Positions 17,377-26,693 of a stretch of 49,870 nt of DNA are shown here, piece by piece. How positions within the stretch are numbered: position 1 is the stretch's first letter; each line of letters begins with the position of its first letter. The notes beneath the pieces are model-generated. The model ran no database searches, had not been told where the DNA came from, and was given only the letters and a program-made list of their open reading frames with translations. The stretch is from NCBI RefSeq assembly GCF_030536915.1, contig NZ_JAUNPC010000001.1, positions 40,363 to 90,232 on the forward strand. The letters run 5' to 3'. The position numbers were made by a program, and so were the translations under genes. This DNA is from Paracoccus sp. (in: a-proteobacteria) (GTDB lineage Bacteria; Pseudomonadota; Alphaproteobacteria; Rhodobacterales; Rhodobacteraceae).

Positions 17377-18305
17377 TCCGGGCCGCTGCGGCCGGGCTGC
17401 TGGCGTTTGCCGCGGCGGGTGGCGCTGCAGGGGACATCGCCTTCGTCACGGCGCAGAGCGCGAATGAAGTCGCGATCGTCGAACTGGACAGGGGCAGGGT
17501 CCGGGCGGTGGTTTCCGTGCCGGGCGCCCCCGCGCCGGTCGCCTATGACCCGGCGCGGGGACGGGCTGCGATCATCGCGGCCGAAACGGGCGAGTTGACG
17601 CTGCTGGACACGGGCGGTGCGGTTCTGGGGCAGGTGGGCTTGGGTGAAGGCGCCTTCGGTGTGGCCTTTGCGCCGGATGGCGATCTGTTGGTGGCGGACT
17701 GGTACGGGGCGCGGCTGAGGCGGCTCGACCCCACGGGCAAGCGCGAGATCTGGTCCGCATCCACGGGCAAGGCCCCGGCCGGCGTGGCCTTGTCGGATGA
17801 TGGCCGGATCGTGGCGGTGGCGGATCGCGACGATGACCGGGTGTCGGCCTTCGATGCGGCAACGGGGCAGGCGGTGTGGAAGGCAGGGACCGGCAGCCAT
17901 CCCTATGCCGTGGCCTTCCATGACGGACGCTTCTGGACGACCGACGTGCAATCGCGCAGCGTGACGGTGCTGGATGCCGCGACCGGGGCGCGGATCGGCA
18001 GCGTGGCGACAGGCGATCACCCCTATGGCGTGGCTTTCGCGGCAGGCAGGGGCTTCGTCACCGATCAATACGCAGGGACGGTGACGGTGTTCGACCCGGC
18101 TTCGCTGGAAACCCTCGGCAGCATTGGAATCGGGGATTACCCGGAAGGCATCGCGGCCCTGTCGGATGGCCGCCGCCTTGCGGTCGCAAGCTGGGACAGC
18201 GACGAGTTGTCGATCATCGACGGCGAGACGCTGGCTATCGAGCGGGTCATCGACGTGCCATCCGGTCCCCGCTCCTTCGGGCTGTTCGTGGGACCGGACC
18301 GTTAA
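17373..18305 (+). CDS. Second YVTN beta-propeller protein
   Basis: A 310-residue exported protein with repeats of the YVTN type (NEVAIVELDRG, RRLDPTGK, DRVSAFDAATG, RSVTVLDAATGARIGSVATGDHPYGVAF, TVTVFDPASLETLGSIGIGDYPEG). It is a diverged relative of the propeller at 14466-15425, on the opposite strand. The start is a GTG overlapping the stop of the MxaD-like gene, so the pair is translationally coupled. Its 3' end overlaps the convergent CxxxCW gene by four bases. As a periplasmic propeller it may bind XoxF, the cytochrome or the MxaD-like protein; that is inference from position. Confidence 0.82.
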   Translation: MIRAAAAGLLAFAAAGGAAGDIAFVTAQSANEVAIVELDRGRVRAVVSVPGAPAPVAYDPARGRAAIIAAETGELTLLDTGGAVLGQVGLGEGAFGVAFAPDGDLLVADWYGARLRRLDPTGKREIWSASTGKAPAGVALSDDGRIVAVADRDDDRVSAFDAATGQAVWKAGTGSHPYAVAFHDGRFWTTDVQSRSVTVLDAATGARIGSVATGDHPYGVAFAAGRGFVTDQYAGTVTVFDPASLETLGSIGIGDYPEGIAALSDGRRLAVASWDSDELSIIDGETLAIERVIDVPSGPRSFGLFVGPDR

Positions 18306-18829
18306 GGCGCCGAGGCGGGGACCAAGTCCTCGCCGTCTGCCAGCCAGGCGTCGGTGCCTTCGGGAAGCCAGCCCACGCGGGTGTGGCCGCGCAGCACGGC
18401 GCGCTTGGCGGCGTTCCAGCTCATCCAGCAATCGGCCTTGCAGAAGAAGACCAGCGGCGTGGCCCTGTCGCCTCGGGTCAGGCGGTCGAGTGCCGCGAAG
18501 AACGCCGCCTCGGTCTCGGGTGCAAGCCGGTCATAGCCGGTATCCGGCAGCCAGACCGCGCCGGGGATAGTGTAATGCGAGGGCTGCCGCCACAGCGTGC
18601 CTTCGGACAGGTTCCCGGGCTTGCGGACCTGCGGCATCACGTCGATCAGCACCGCCCCTTGCGCGCGCCAGTCCTGCAGTCCGGCGAGGTCCAGCACGCT
18701 TGCCCCCGCCAGCGTGGCCGGGACCGGCGCTCGGTAAGGTTCGCCGTGAAAGCCCTGCGGCTCGGGCGGGGCGGCCATGGTGGGGCTGGCCAGCATCGCA
18801 AGCGCCAGCCCCGCCACAAGCCGGTTCAT
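18302..18829 (-). CDS. PQQ-associated CxxxCW-motif periplasmic protein, rhodanese-like
   Basis: A 175-residue exported protein (signal peptide cut after MAA, residue 20). The family hallmark is CKADCWMSWNAAKRA (Cys130, Cys134, Trp135). The surrounding fold is rhodanese-like, with LIDVMPQ early and a GYDRLAPETEAAFFAALDRL helix. This matches the PQQ-dependent-catabolism-associated CxxxCW family, for which a redox or cofactor-binding role has been proposed but not shown. It overlaps the XoxJ-like gene upstream by four bases, so it is the last gene of the xoxF-cytochrome-xoxJ transcript. Confidence 0.85.
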   Translation of the reverse strand: MNRLVAGLALAMLASPTMAAPPEPQGFHGEPYRAPVPATLAGASVLDLAGLQDWRAQGAVLIDVMPQVRKPGNLSEGTLWRQPSHYTIPGAVWLPDTGYDRLAPETEAAFFAALDRLTRGDRATPLVFFCKADCWMSWNAAKRAVLRGHTRVGWLPEGTDAWLADGEDLVPASAP

Positions 18830-19644
18830 GGCAGCAACTGCTGGCCGTAGTCGTCCACCAGCGGAACGCCGGCCTCGTGCAGGATGGCGTTGATCTCATC
18901 CTGGTTGCGGCGGATCAGGCTGTTCAGTTCCCGCTTCCATTCCTGGTCGCTGGGACGGACGCCCATGGTGATGCGGAAGAAAAGCTTCGGTCCCCCTTCT
19001 TCGTGCAGAAGCGGGGTAAACTGCAGATCGGGGTCGGCCTTGACCAGCGGTCCGGCCAGCGGACCCCACAGCACGGCGACATCCAACGTGCCGTCATGGA
19101 CGCCCTTGAGCATGTCGCCGACCGGATCCTCGACCCGCCGGTCCACGAACAGGTCCCAGCCACGCATGTCCTTGGCCAGCCCTGCCCGCGCCATGTGGGA
19201 CGCGGGCGGCGTGCCCGCGACCACGCCGAGGTCACGCCCCTTCAGCGCCGGGTCGGTCAGGCGGTCCACGCCCGCCAGCTCGCCACCCTTGCGGGTCACG
19301 ATCCCATAGACCGAGGTGTAGTAGTGGTTCGTGTTCTGGACCAGCTCATCGCCCTGGGCAAAGCCGATCACCACGTCGCAGTTGCCGTCCAGCAGCGTCT
19401 TGCGGATGAAGCCCATCCCCTGCGGGAACCAGAAATACTGCAGCGGCAGGTCCAGCCGATCCGCCAGCAATTCAGCGATGCGGTTCTCGAACCCGCTGCC
19501 GTCCTTGGACGACATCGGCACCGCCGCCGGATCGGCGCAGACCCGCAGCGCCGTGGTCGAGCGCAGGTCGGCGACCTGCGCCCCGGCGGCACCGGCAAGA
19601 ACCGCCAGGGCCGCCGCCAGCCGCAGGATGCGGATCGGACGCAT
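18826..19644 (-). CDS. xoxJ: XoxJ/MxaJ-like periplasmic binding protein
   Basis: A 272-residue protein with signal peptide (cut after AGA, about residue 22) and a type II solute-binding fold: LRVCADPAAVPMSSKDGSGFENRIAELLAD, then DVVIGFAQGDELVQNTN and GDMLKGVHDGTLDVAVLWGP. It belongs to the quinoprotein-dehydrogenase-associated binding protein family. XoxJ and MxaJ are needed for dehydrogenase activity and are thought to help assembly or activation rather than transport. The order xoxF-cytochrome-xoxJ on one strand is the standard lanthanide methanol dehydrogenase arrangement. The gene lies two bases downstream of the cytochrome stop codon. Confidence 0.9.
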   Translation of the reverse strand: MRPIRILRLAAALAVLAGAAGAQVADLRSTTALRVCADPAAVPMSSKDGSGFENRIAELLADRLDLPLQYFWFPQGMGFIRKTLLDGNCDVVIGFAQGDELVQNTNHYYTSVYGIVTRKGGELAGVDRLTDPALKGRDLGVVAGTPPASHMARAGLAKDMRGWDLFVDRRVEDPVGDMLKGVHDGTLDVAVLWGPLAGPLVKADPDLQFTPLLHEEGGPKLFFRITMGVRPSDQEWKRELNSLIRRNQDEINAILHEAGVPLVDDYGQQLLP

Positions 19645-19646
19645 CG

Positions 19647-20351
19647 TCAGCCGTCCATGCAGGACGATTCCTGCGCGGCGAACTCGTCGGACTTGTCGGC
19701 GCGATTGGCGGGGCGGCCACGGGGAATCGCCTCGGTGCCACGGGCGATCAGATAGACGTAGATGTCATCCACATAGCACCAGACGTTCCGGTTGGTGCCG
19801 AAGGCCGGCATGACCTGGTTGGCCGCGTTGTTCACGTTATAGATGCCCGAGGCCACGGCCTCCTGGTACTGGTAGTAGTCGATCCGGTGGATGACCGAAT
19901 CCTTCAGGGCCGGGGCATAGGTCGAACCCTCGCCATCCGGGCCGTGGCAGACGTGGCATTCAGCGTGATAGCGGCGGTAGCCCGAGAAGGTCGCGTAATC
20001 CACGACGCCATCCTGGATATTCGGGACAGGGATGCCCTCGGCATTGTACCAGCGGCCGTTTTCCATGTGATCGGCAGTCAGGTCCAGCCCCGGCAAGGTC
20101 GGCTTGATGACGCCGACGGTCTGGCCGCCCGCCACCTGCCCCTCGCCCGTGGCAACGGCGGAACCGGCGGCGTTGGCGCGCATCTCGACCGAGGTGGCGC
20201 CTTCGGGAATCGGGGTCGAGGAACCGCGGTTCGGCTGTGCAGTCTCGGTGGTGGTCCCGGTGGCGGGCGTCTCGGTGGCCGTTTGCGCGAAGGCGGTGGT
20301 GGCGAACGCAAGGCTTATCGCCAGCGCGCGCACGGTCGTCGTTGCGATCAT
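19647..20351 (-). CDS. cycB: Cytochrome c (c553i/XoxG type), electron acceptor for XoxF
   Basis: A 234-residue exported mono-haem cytochrome c. The signal peptide is cut after FAQ (about residue 23). The haem site is CHVCH (Cys132, Cys135, His136), with a likely Met ligand in VMPAFG. A Thr/Ala-rich and Gly-rich segment of about 70 residues precedes the haem domain. Size and position match cytochrome c553i (CycB) of Paracoccus, the XoxG equivalent that takes electrons from methanol dehydrogenase. I chose the ATG at 20351, preceded by GGGGAGAGAG, over the open frame to 20384. It follows xoxF by 109 bases that contain a strong hairpin. Confidence 0.88.
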   Translation of the reverse strand: MIATTTVRALAISLAFATTAFAQTATETPATGTTTETAQPNRGSSTPIPEGATSVEMRANAAGSAVATGEGQVAGGQTVGVIKPTLPGLDLTADHMENGRWYNAEGIPVPNIQDGVVDYATFSGYRRYHAECHVCHGPDGEGSTYAPALKDSVIHRIDYYQYQEAVASGIYNVNNAANQVMPAFGTNRNVWCYVDDIYVYLIARGTEAIPRGRPANRADKSDEFAAQESSCMDG

Positions 20352-20395
20352 AGGTCTTCTCTCTCCCCTTGGTGCCCCATCCATGAAGATGGAAG

Positions 20396-20419
20396 CGCCC
20401 CGAGGTTATCCCCGGGGCG
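20396..20419 (-). terminator. Hairpin between xoxF and the cytochrome gene
   Basis: CGCCCCG (20396-20402) pairs perfectly with CGGGGCG (20413-20419). GG (20404-20405) can extend the stem with CC (20411-20412) around a bulged A. No U-tract follows on the minus strand, so a full terminator is doubtful. Placed 42 bases after the xoxF stop, it may stabilise the xoxF mRNA end or lower cytochrome expression relative to xoxF. Confidence 0.5.
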
Positions 20420-20460
20420 AAGTTGTCATAGTCACACTTTCGTATTGGCTGGACGTCAGG

Positions 20461-22545
20461 TCAGTTCGACGGTGCAGGTGCCGCCTCGCCACCGGCCGCA
20501 TCTGCCGCAGGTTCCATCGGCACACCGCCGGTCGCGGTGGACTTGCCGGCGCCCAGGCCTTCGGCCGGGGCCGAGGGGTCGGAGGGCGCGGGCACCACCG
20601 CCGCCGGGTCGGCGGCACCGGCGCCGGTCGCGGCCTCGCCGCCTGCGGCCTGTGCCGCCGCCGCGTCGGGCGTGTCCCCGGCTGCATCGGGCGCATCGCC
20701 GCCGGCAGGCGCCGCCGGGATGTCCGCCTGCGCGGTGCGGGTGTCGCCCGGCAGTTCGAACACGGTCAACTGGCCGCCAAGCTCGGTGAAGTCCGACAGC
20801 GCGGCATAGCCGCCGACCGCGCCCAGGCCCTCGTTCGGGTTGGTCAGGCCAGCGGCAAGGCCGATCCCGGCCCAGCCGCCCACGCCCGACAGCACCCCGA
20901 TATACTGCTTGTCGTCATGGGTGTAGGTCATGACGTTGCCGATGATCCCGGAAGGCGTCTTGAAGCGGTAAAGCTCTTCCCCGGTTTCCGCGTCGATCGC
21001 CTTCAGATAGCCTTCCAGCGTGCCGTAGAAGACCACGTCACCAGCGGTCGCCAGCGCGCCGGACCATACCGAGAAGCGTTCCGGCAGCGACCACTTGATC
21101 TCGCCCGCGACGTTGTCCCAGGCGATGAAGTTGCCCATGCCGCCATGGCTGTCCGGCGCGGGATACATCGACAGGGTGGCGCCGACATAAGGCTGACCTG
21201 CGGTATAGGCCACGCGGAAGGGTTCGTAGTCCATGCAGACGTGGTTCGTCGGGACATAGAACAGGTTGGTCTTGGGCGAGAAGGCGGCCGGCTGCTGGTC
21301 CTTGGTGCCGAGGGCGGCGGGGCAGATGCCGGTGGTGTTCTCATCCTCGCCGTTCTGGGCGGTCGAGTATTCGGCCACGACCTGCGGGCGCCCATACTGG
21401 TCGCTGTTGGGGTCCATCTCAACATGGGTGGCCCAGTTGACCGCGGGGTCGAACTTTTCGGCCACCAGCAGTTCGCCCGTTTCGCGGTCCATCGTGTAGC
21501 CGAAGCCGTTGCGGTCGAAATGGGTCAGCAGCTTGCGCTGGGTGCCGTTGAAGTCCTGGTCGGTCAGGATCATCTCGTTGACGCCGTCATAGTCCCATTC
21601 GTCATGGGGCGTCATCTGGTAGAACCACTTGGCCATCCCGTCGTCGGGATCGCGGGCCATGATGGTCATCGCCCACTTGTTGTCGCCGGGCCGCTGCGAC
21701 GGATTCCAGGTCGAGGGGTTGCCGGTGCCGTAGTAGACCAGGTCGAGATCGGGGTCATACGAGAACCAGCCCCAGATCGGGCCGCCGCCGATCTTCCACT
21801 GGTCGCCTTCCCAGCTGTCCAACGAGCTGTTCTCGCCGATCGGCTTGCCCAGGTGGGTGGTGTTCTGGGGATCGACCAGCATCTCTTCGTCGGGACCCGT
21901 GGAATAGGCCTTCCAGGCCTCGGTGCCGTCGGCGAGGTTCAGCGCGGTCAGGCGCCCCCGCACGCCGTATTCGCCGCCCGAGATGCCGACCATGACCTTG
22001 TCCTTGACCGGCATGACGGTCGCCGTCAGCGTCTCGCCGATAGCCGGGTCGCCGATCTTGGTGGCCCATTTCTGCTCGCCCGTCTTGGCGTCCAGCGCCA
22101 CCACGGTGGTATCGGCCTGCGACAGCAGGATCATCCCGTCGGCATAGGCGAGGCCGCGGTTGACGGTATCGCAGCACATGACCGCGATCACCTCGGGGTC
22201 CTGCTGCGGTTCATAGCGCCACAGGATCTGGCCGTCGTTGGCCAGGTCCAGCGCGAAGACGTTGTTCGGGAAGGGCGTGTGGACATACATGATGCCGTCG
22301 ATCACGAGGGGCGCGCCCTCGTGCCCGCGCAGGACGCCGGTCGAGAAGGTCCAGGCCACCCGCAGGTCGCCGACATTGTCCCGGTTGATCTGGTCGAGCG
22401 GCGAATAGCGGGTGTTGGCGTAGTCGAGCGTCTGGATCGCGTATTGGCCGGGATCGGCAATGGCCTGTTGGACGCTGTCATTGGCCAGGATGGCCGAACT
22501 GGACAGCAGAAGCGCCGCACCGGCGCCGGTCAGCGTGAGTTTCAT
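20461..22545 (-). CDS. xoxF: Lanthanide-type PQQ methanol dehydrogenase with C-terminal tail
   Basis: Periplasmic quinoprotein oxidising methanol, passing electrons to the adjacent cytochrome c. The signal peptide ends at about residue 21 (ILA-ND). The vicinal cysteine pair of quinoprotein dehydrogenases is Cys124-Cys125. Metal ligands are Glu192 (GGEYGV), Asn276 (GTGNPS) and the catalytic Asp318. Asp320 in [11 protein letters not shown] is the extra Asp that marks XoxF over the Ca-dependent MxaF. Propeller Trp motifs run to about residue 600. The last 94 residues are an unusual Ala/Pro/Gly/Asp-rich tail not needed for the fold; XoxF proteins are normally about 600 residues. The ribosome binding site is good (GGGGAGGGAG). 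No pqq genes are present in the window. Confidence 0.96.
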   Translation of the reverse strand: MKLTLTGAGAALLLSSSAILANDSVQQAIADPGQYAIQTLDYANTRYSPLDQINRDNVGDLRVAWTFSTGVLRGHEGAPLVIDGIMYVHTPFPNNVFALDLANDGQILWRYEPQQDPEVIAVMCCDTVNRGLAYADGMILLSQADTTVVALDAKTGEQKWATKIGDPAIGETLTATVMPVKDKVMVGISGGEYGVRGRLTALNLADGTEAWKAYSTGPDEEMLVDPQNTTHLGKPIGENSSLDSWEGDQWKIGGGPIWGWFSYDPDLDLVYYGTGNPSTWNPSQRPGDNKWAMTIMARDPDDGMAKWFYQMTPHDEWDYDGVNEMILTDQDFNGTQRKLLTHFDRNGFGYTMDRETGELLVAEKFDPAVNWATHVEMDPNSDQYGRPQVVAEYSTAQNGEDENTTGICPAALGTKDQQPAAFSPKTNLFYVPTNHVCMDYEPFRVAYTAGQPYVGATLSMYPAPDSHGGMGNFIAWDNVAGEIKWSLPERFSVWSGALATAGDVVFYGTLEGYLKAIDAETGEELYRFKTPSGIIGNVMTYTHDDKQYIGVLSGVGGWAGIGLAAGLTNPNEGLGAVGGYAALSDFTELGGQLTVFELPGDTRTAQADIPAAPAGGDAPDAAGDTPDAAAAQAAGGEAATGAGAADPAAVVPAPSDPSAPAEGLGAGKSTATGGVPMEPAADAAGGEAAPAPSN

Positions 22546-22718
22546 CGTCTCCCTCCCCTTTGTGCCAGCGCCGTTCGAAAGCGGCGCGGGCTTGAGAGAG
22601 AGTTCCCGCCCAAATCCGATACGTCAACGGCTTAGAACGAGGCTAGCCGGAAAGTCTTAGTGATTTTGGCAGGCGGACGGGAAAGTTCGGCAATCCCGCC
22701 GGGTGGGATGAAGGAAAA
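22546..22718 (-). promoter_or_regulatory. xoxF upstream region
   Basis: This 173-base gap between fghA and xoxF, both on the minus strand, is the likely xoxF promoter region. Near the fghA end, ATCCCGC/GTGGGAT (22693-22709) forms an imperfect hairpin ten bases past the fghA stop, a weak terminator candidate. An inverted repeat or -35/-10 pair that would identify a methanol-responsive promoter is not obvious to me. Confidence 0.35.
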
Positions 22719-23552
22719 TCAGCCCAGCCGCTCGGCGTGCCACAGGACATGGTCGGCCATGAAGGTCTGCACGAACCAGTAGCTGTGGTCGTAGCCCGGC
22801 TGCATCCGCAGCCAGCCGGGCTGGCGACGCGCCGCCATTGCTTGGGCCAGCGATTCGGGCTTGAGCAGGTCAAGGAACTGGTCGCTGCCACCCTGGTCGA
22901 TCAGGATCTCGCCGGGATAGCCCTTTTCGGTCATCAGAAGAGTGGAGTCATGCGGGCGCCAGCTATCGCGGTCCTCACCCAGATAGGCGGTGAACTGCTT
23001 GCGGCCCCAATCCGATTCGGTCGGATTGGCAATCGGGGCAAAGGCCGAAAGGCTGCGGTAGCGGTCGGGATGGGTCATGGCGATGGTCAGCGCCCCGTGG
23101 CCGCCCATCGAGTGCCCGGTGATGCCCTGCGCATCGCGATCCAGCGCGAAGTTCTCGAAGACGACGCCGGGCAGTTCGTCCACGATATAGTCCCACATGC
23201 GGAAATGCGGCTTCCACGGGTCCTGCGTTGCGTTGACATAGAAGCCCGCCCCTTGGCCGAGGTCATAGGCCTCGTCATTTGCGACGCCCTCGCCGCGGGG
23301 CGAGGTGTCGGGGAAGACCAGCCCGATCCCGGCCTCGGCCGCCGCCTGCTGGGCGCCCGCCTTGGTCATGGCGTTCTCATGGGTGCAGGTCAGGCCCGAG
23401 AGATACCACAGCACCGGGACCGGGCCATAGTCGGCGGCGGGCGGCAGGTAGACGGCAAAGGTCATGTCGGTGCCGGTCGCCTGCGACTTGTGGCGATAGA
23501 CGCCCTGGGTGCCGCCGAAGCTGCGGTTCTCGGACAGGGTTTCTAGGGTCAC
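22719..23552 (-). CDS. fghA: S-formylglutathione hydrolase
   Basis: Cytoplasmic esterase that hydrolyses S-formylglutathione to formate and glutathione, the last step of glutathione-linked formaldehyde oxidation. The catalytic triad is Ser148 in GHSMGGHGAL, Asp224 in QGGSDQFL and His256 in YDHSYWF. The 277-residue length and the opening segment PVLWYLSGLTCTHEN match the family (esterase D). The start overlaps the stop of the acetyltransferase gene by four bases, so it is in an operon running clpP-family, GNAT, fghA. It supplies formate, though the formate dehydrogenase in this window is Tat-exported. Confidence 0.96.
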   Translation of the reverse strand: MTLETLSENRSFGGTQGVYRHKSQATGTDMTFAVYLPPAADYGPVPVLWYLSGLTCTHENAMTKAGAQQAAAEAGIGLVFPDTSPRGEGVANDEAYDLGQGAGFYVNATQDPWKPHFRMWDYIVDELPGVVFENFALDRDAQGITGHSMGGHGALTIAMTHPDRYRSLSAFAPIANPTESDWGRKQFTAYLGEDRDSWRPHDSTLLMTEKGYPGEILIDQGGSDQFLDLLKPESLAQAMAARRQPGWLRMQPGYDHSYWFVQTFMADHVLWHAERLG

Positions 23553-24070
23553 GTTTCGGCTCCTTCAGTCAGGTCGTGATACATCACCAAGGCATCGACA
23601 TAGCCCTGCGCGGGGTGAAGAAAGGCTTTGGGCAGGCGGCCGACAATGGCAAAGCCGGCCTTCTGCCACGAATGGACGGCATCGGCGTTGGTGGCGACGA
23701 CGAAGTTGAACTGCATCGCCCGAAAGCCCCGCGCCCGCGCCCAGTCCTTGGCATCGGCAACCAGCACCGCTGCCACGCCGAGGCCGCGCACGGCGGGTGC
23801 CGTGGCGAAGCTGGCATTGGCAACGTGGGACGCCCCACCGGGGCGGTTGCGGCCTACATGGCTGGTGCCGAGGACACGGCCCCCGGCCTCGGCCACGAAA
23901 ACGGTGAAGGGGGCGGCGAACCAGTCGGCCAGTGCCTCCTCGCGCGGGATGTCGCGCGGGATGCAGTAGGTCTCGCCCGCACGATAGACGGGTTCGAGGA
24001 TCGCCCAGATCGCGTCGTGGTCTGCAGGGGTGGCGGGGCGGATGCGGACATCCGCCCGGTCAGAGGTCAT
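23549..24070 (-). CDS. GNAT-family N-acetyltransferase
   Basis: A 173-residue acetyltransferase of the GNAT fold: VRIRPATPADHDAIWAILEPV at the start, the acetyl-CoA pyrophosphate loop region APAVRGLGVAAVLVADA (R/QxxGxG/A-like) and a C-terminal FNFVVATNADAVHSWQKAGFAIVGRLP segment typical of the family. The substrate cannot be told from sequence. It overlaps clpP upstream and fghA downstream by four bases each, so it is translated from the same message. Why an acetyltransferase sits between a protease and a formaldehyde enzyme is unknown. Confidence 0.85.
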   Translation of the reverse strand: MTSDRADVRIRPATPADHDAIWAILEPVYRAGETYCIPRDIPREEALADWFAAPFTVFVAEAGGRVLGTSHVGRNRPGGASHVANASFATAPAVRGLGVAAVLVADAKDWARARGFRAMQFNFVVATNADAVHSWQKAGFAIVGRLPKAFLHPAQGYVDALVMYHDLTEGAET

Positions 24071-24714
24071 TTCAGGTCGTCCATGCTGCGGATAACCTTG
24101 CCCAGCAGACCGTAGTCCAAGGCTTCCTGCGTGTTCAGCCAGAAGTCGCGCTGGGTGTCCTTCTCGATCCGCTCGACCGGCTGGCCGGTGGCGTCGGCGA
24201 AGATCTGGTTCAGGCGGTCGCGCATCAGGCGCACCTGTTCCGCCTGGATCATCATGTCCGTCGAGGTGCCGCCGATCCCGCCCGAGGGCTGGTGGATCAG
24301 GAAGCGGGTGTTGGGCAGGCAGAAGCGGTTTTCCCGTTCCGCGCCCACGAAGATCAGCGCGCCCGCGGAGGCCACCCAGCCCGAGCCGATGGTGCGCACG
24401 GTCGGACGGATGAACTTGATCACGTCATGGATCATGTCGCCCGATTCGACATGGCCGCCGGGCGACGAAATCAGGACGTTGATCGGCTTGTCGCTGTCCT
24501 CGGCCAGCGCCAGCAGGTGCGAGACGGTGCGTTGCGCCAGCTTGTCGTTGATGGTGCCCGCGACGATCACCGTGCGCGACTGGAAATACAGCTTGTCGAT
24601 CGAGGGGCTTTGCGGAAGGCCCAGATCCTCGCCCTTCTGGCGATCCTCGCGGGGCTCGTCCTCTTCCTCGTCGTCGTCATCATCAAGGCGGTGGGGCGGG
24701 AAGGGGCGCAGCAT
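24067..24714 (-). CDS. clpP: ClpP-family serine protease subunit with acidic N-terminus
   Basis: Proteolytic subunit of the ClpP type, 215 residues from the ATG at 24714. That start has AAGGA seven bases upstream; an in-frame ATG at 24735 has no such site and abuts a hairpin. From the chosen start the catalytic triad is Ser116 (WVASAGA), His141 (RFLIHQP) and Asp186 (EKDTQRDFW). The core differs from the usual ClpP motif GQAASMGA, and the N-terminus has an acidic run of Asp and Glu (about residues 11-20) absent from standard ClpP. It may be a second ClpP paralogue. No Clp ATPase is nearby; its neighbours are flhA upstream and the GNAT-fghA pair downstream. Confidence 0.9.
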   Translation of the reverse strand: MLRPFPPHRLDDDDDEEEDEPREDRQKGEDLGLPQSPSIDKLYFQSRTVIVAGTINDKLAQRTVSHLLALAEDSDKPINVLISSPGGHVESGDMIHDVIKFIRPTVRTIGSGWVASAGALIFVGAERENRFCLPNTRFLIHQPSGGIGGTSTDMMIQAEQVRLMRDRLNQIFADATGQPVERIEKDTQRDFWLNTQEALDYGLLGKVIRSMDDLK

Positions 24715-24735
24715 GGGATCATCCTTTTTCGGCAT

Positions 24736-24768
24736 TGCGGCGGGACGCTCGGTCCGGGCCCCGCCGCA
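24736..24768 (-). terminator. Hairpin between flhA and the clpP-family gene
   Basis: TGCGGCGGG (24736-24744) pairs perfectly with CCCGCCGCA (24760-24768), a 9-bp stem around a 15-base loop. It lies 25 bases past the flhA stop and ends just before the clpP coding region. The minus strand has no U-tract after it, so it may be a weak terminator or an mRNA end stabiliser for flhA. Confidence 0.5.
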
Positions 24769-24793
24769 GTCTTACCTAAGCATCCCTGAAGGA

Positions 24794-25921
<1,128 letters not shown>

Positions 25922-25938
25922 CAATCTCTCCTTGGGTT

Positions 25939-25993
25939 CCGGCCGTCAGGCCGGGTGTCATGCCGAAAGGGCCGGCAAAGGCCGGCCCTTCGG
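25939..25993 (-). promoter_or_regulatory. Two hairpins in the gfa-flhA intergenic region
   Basis: The first, CCGGCC/GGCCGG (25939-25954), has a four-base loop GTCA. The second (25963-25993) pairs GGGCCGGC-type arms across AAAG: eight G-C pairs, two A-T pairs, then three more after a bulged A, making a long stable stem. Neither is followed by a U-tract. They lie in the message just ahead of flhA, where they could act as a gfa terminator, an attenuator or a processing site. Confidence 0.5.
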
Positions 25994-26016
25994 GGGCTTG
26001 GATCAGGCGGCAGATC

Positions 26017-26610
26017 TCACACGTTCAACGTGTTGAACTTGCCGGATTTCTTGGCGACATGGGTCGCGATCGCATCCATCAGTGGCGGCGACAGCGCGTC
26101 ATAGGGTTCAAGGCCGAGTTCCCGCAGCCGGGCACGGACCGCCGGCATCCGCTCGGGATTCACGCCCGCTTCGATGATCGAGGACACGAAGGCCGCGAAT
26201 TCCGGCGCGGCCCAGCCTTCCTTGTCCGACAGTTCGGTATGGACGAAGTCAAGCCCGTAAAAGGGATGCTCGGTGTTCTCGATGCGGCCATACAGGTGGG
26301 TGCCGCAGTCGCGGCAGGCATAGCGCTGGATCGGCGCCTCCTTGTTGACGACCTGCAGCTTGTCGCCGTTCTCGACGACTTCGATGGCGTCGCGTCCCAC
26401 CACGGCGACCATGCTGAAAAGCGCCCCCTCGGGCTTCCAGCACTTGGTGCAGCCGCAGACATGGTTATGCGCCGTCTGCCCGCCCACGCGGACGCGGACG
26501 GGGTTCGAACTGCATCTGCAGGTAAGCTCGCCCCCCGCGAAGTCCTGGTGCGACGCCTTTACGCCGTCATCGACGGCGGGGTGGATCCTGATTGCCGAGG
26601 TGTCTGCCAT
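26017..26610 (-). CDS. gfa: S-(hydroxymethyl)glutathione synthase (glutathione-dependent formaldehyde-activating enzyme)
   Basis: Speeds the condensation of formaldehyde with glutathione, feeding FlhA. The 197-residue protein has the zinc-binding cysteines of the Gfa family: Cys31 and Cys33 (CRC), Cys52, Cys54 and Cys57 (CGCTKC), Cys99 and Cys102 (CRDC). Length and motif order match Gfa first described in Paracoccus. The ATG is preceded by AAGGAGG. It is the first gene of the gfa-flhA set on the minus strand. Gap 26611-26693 upstream contains an imperfect palindrome GTAACCGCTTAC at 26678-26689, a possible operator. Confidence 0.96.
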   Translation of the reverse strand: MADTSAIRIHPAVDDGVKASHQDFAGGELTCRCSSNPVRVRVGGQTAHNHVCGCTKCWKPEGALFSMVAVVGRDAIEVVENGDKLQVVNKEAPIQRYACRDCGTHLYGRIENTEHPFYGLDFVHTELSDKEGWAAPEFAAFVSSIIEAGVNPERMPAVRARLRELGLEPYDALSPPLMDAIATHVAKKSGKFNTLNV

Positions 26611-26693
26611 GGCCGTCCTCCTTGACCTTTGAAGAAGGTGACCGGGTCGGTCCCCGCGATCAAGTCCGCCGAAGGTTGTAACCGCTTACGGTC

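Noticed and set aside
20104-22635. An 843-codon open frame on the plus strand opposite xoxF and the cytochrome gene
   Set aside because: It is a shadow of xoxF; the product has no domain and resembles other antisense frames in composition.
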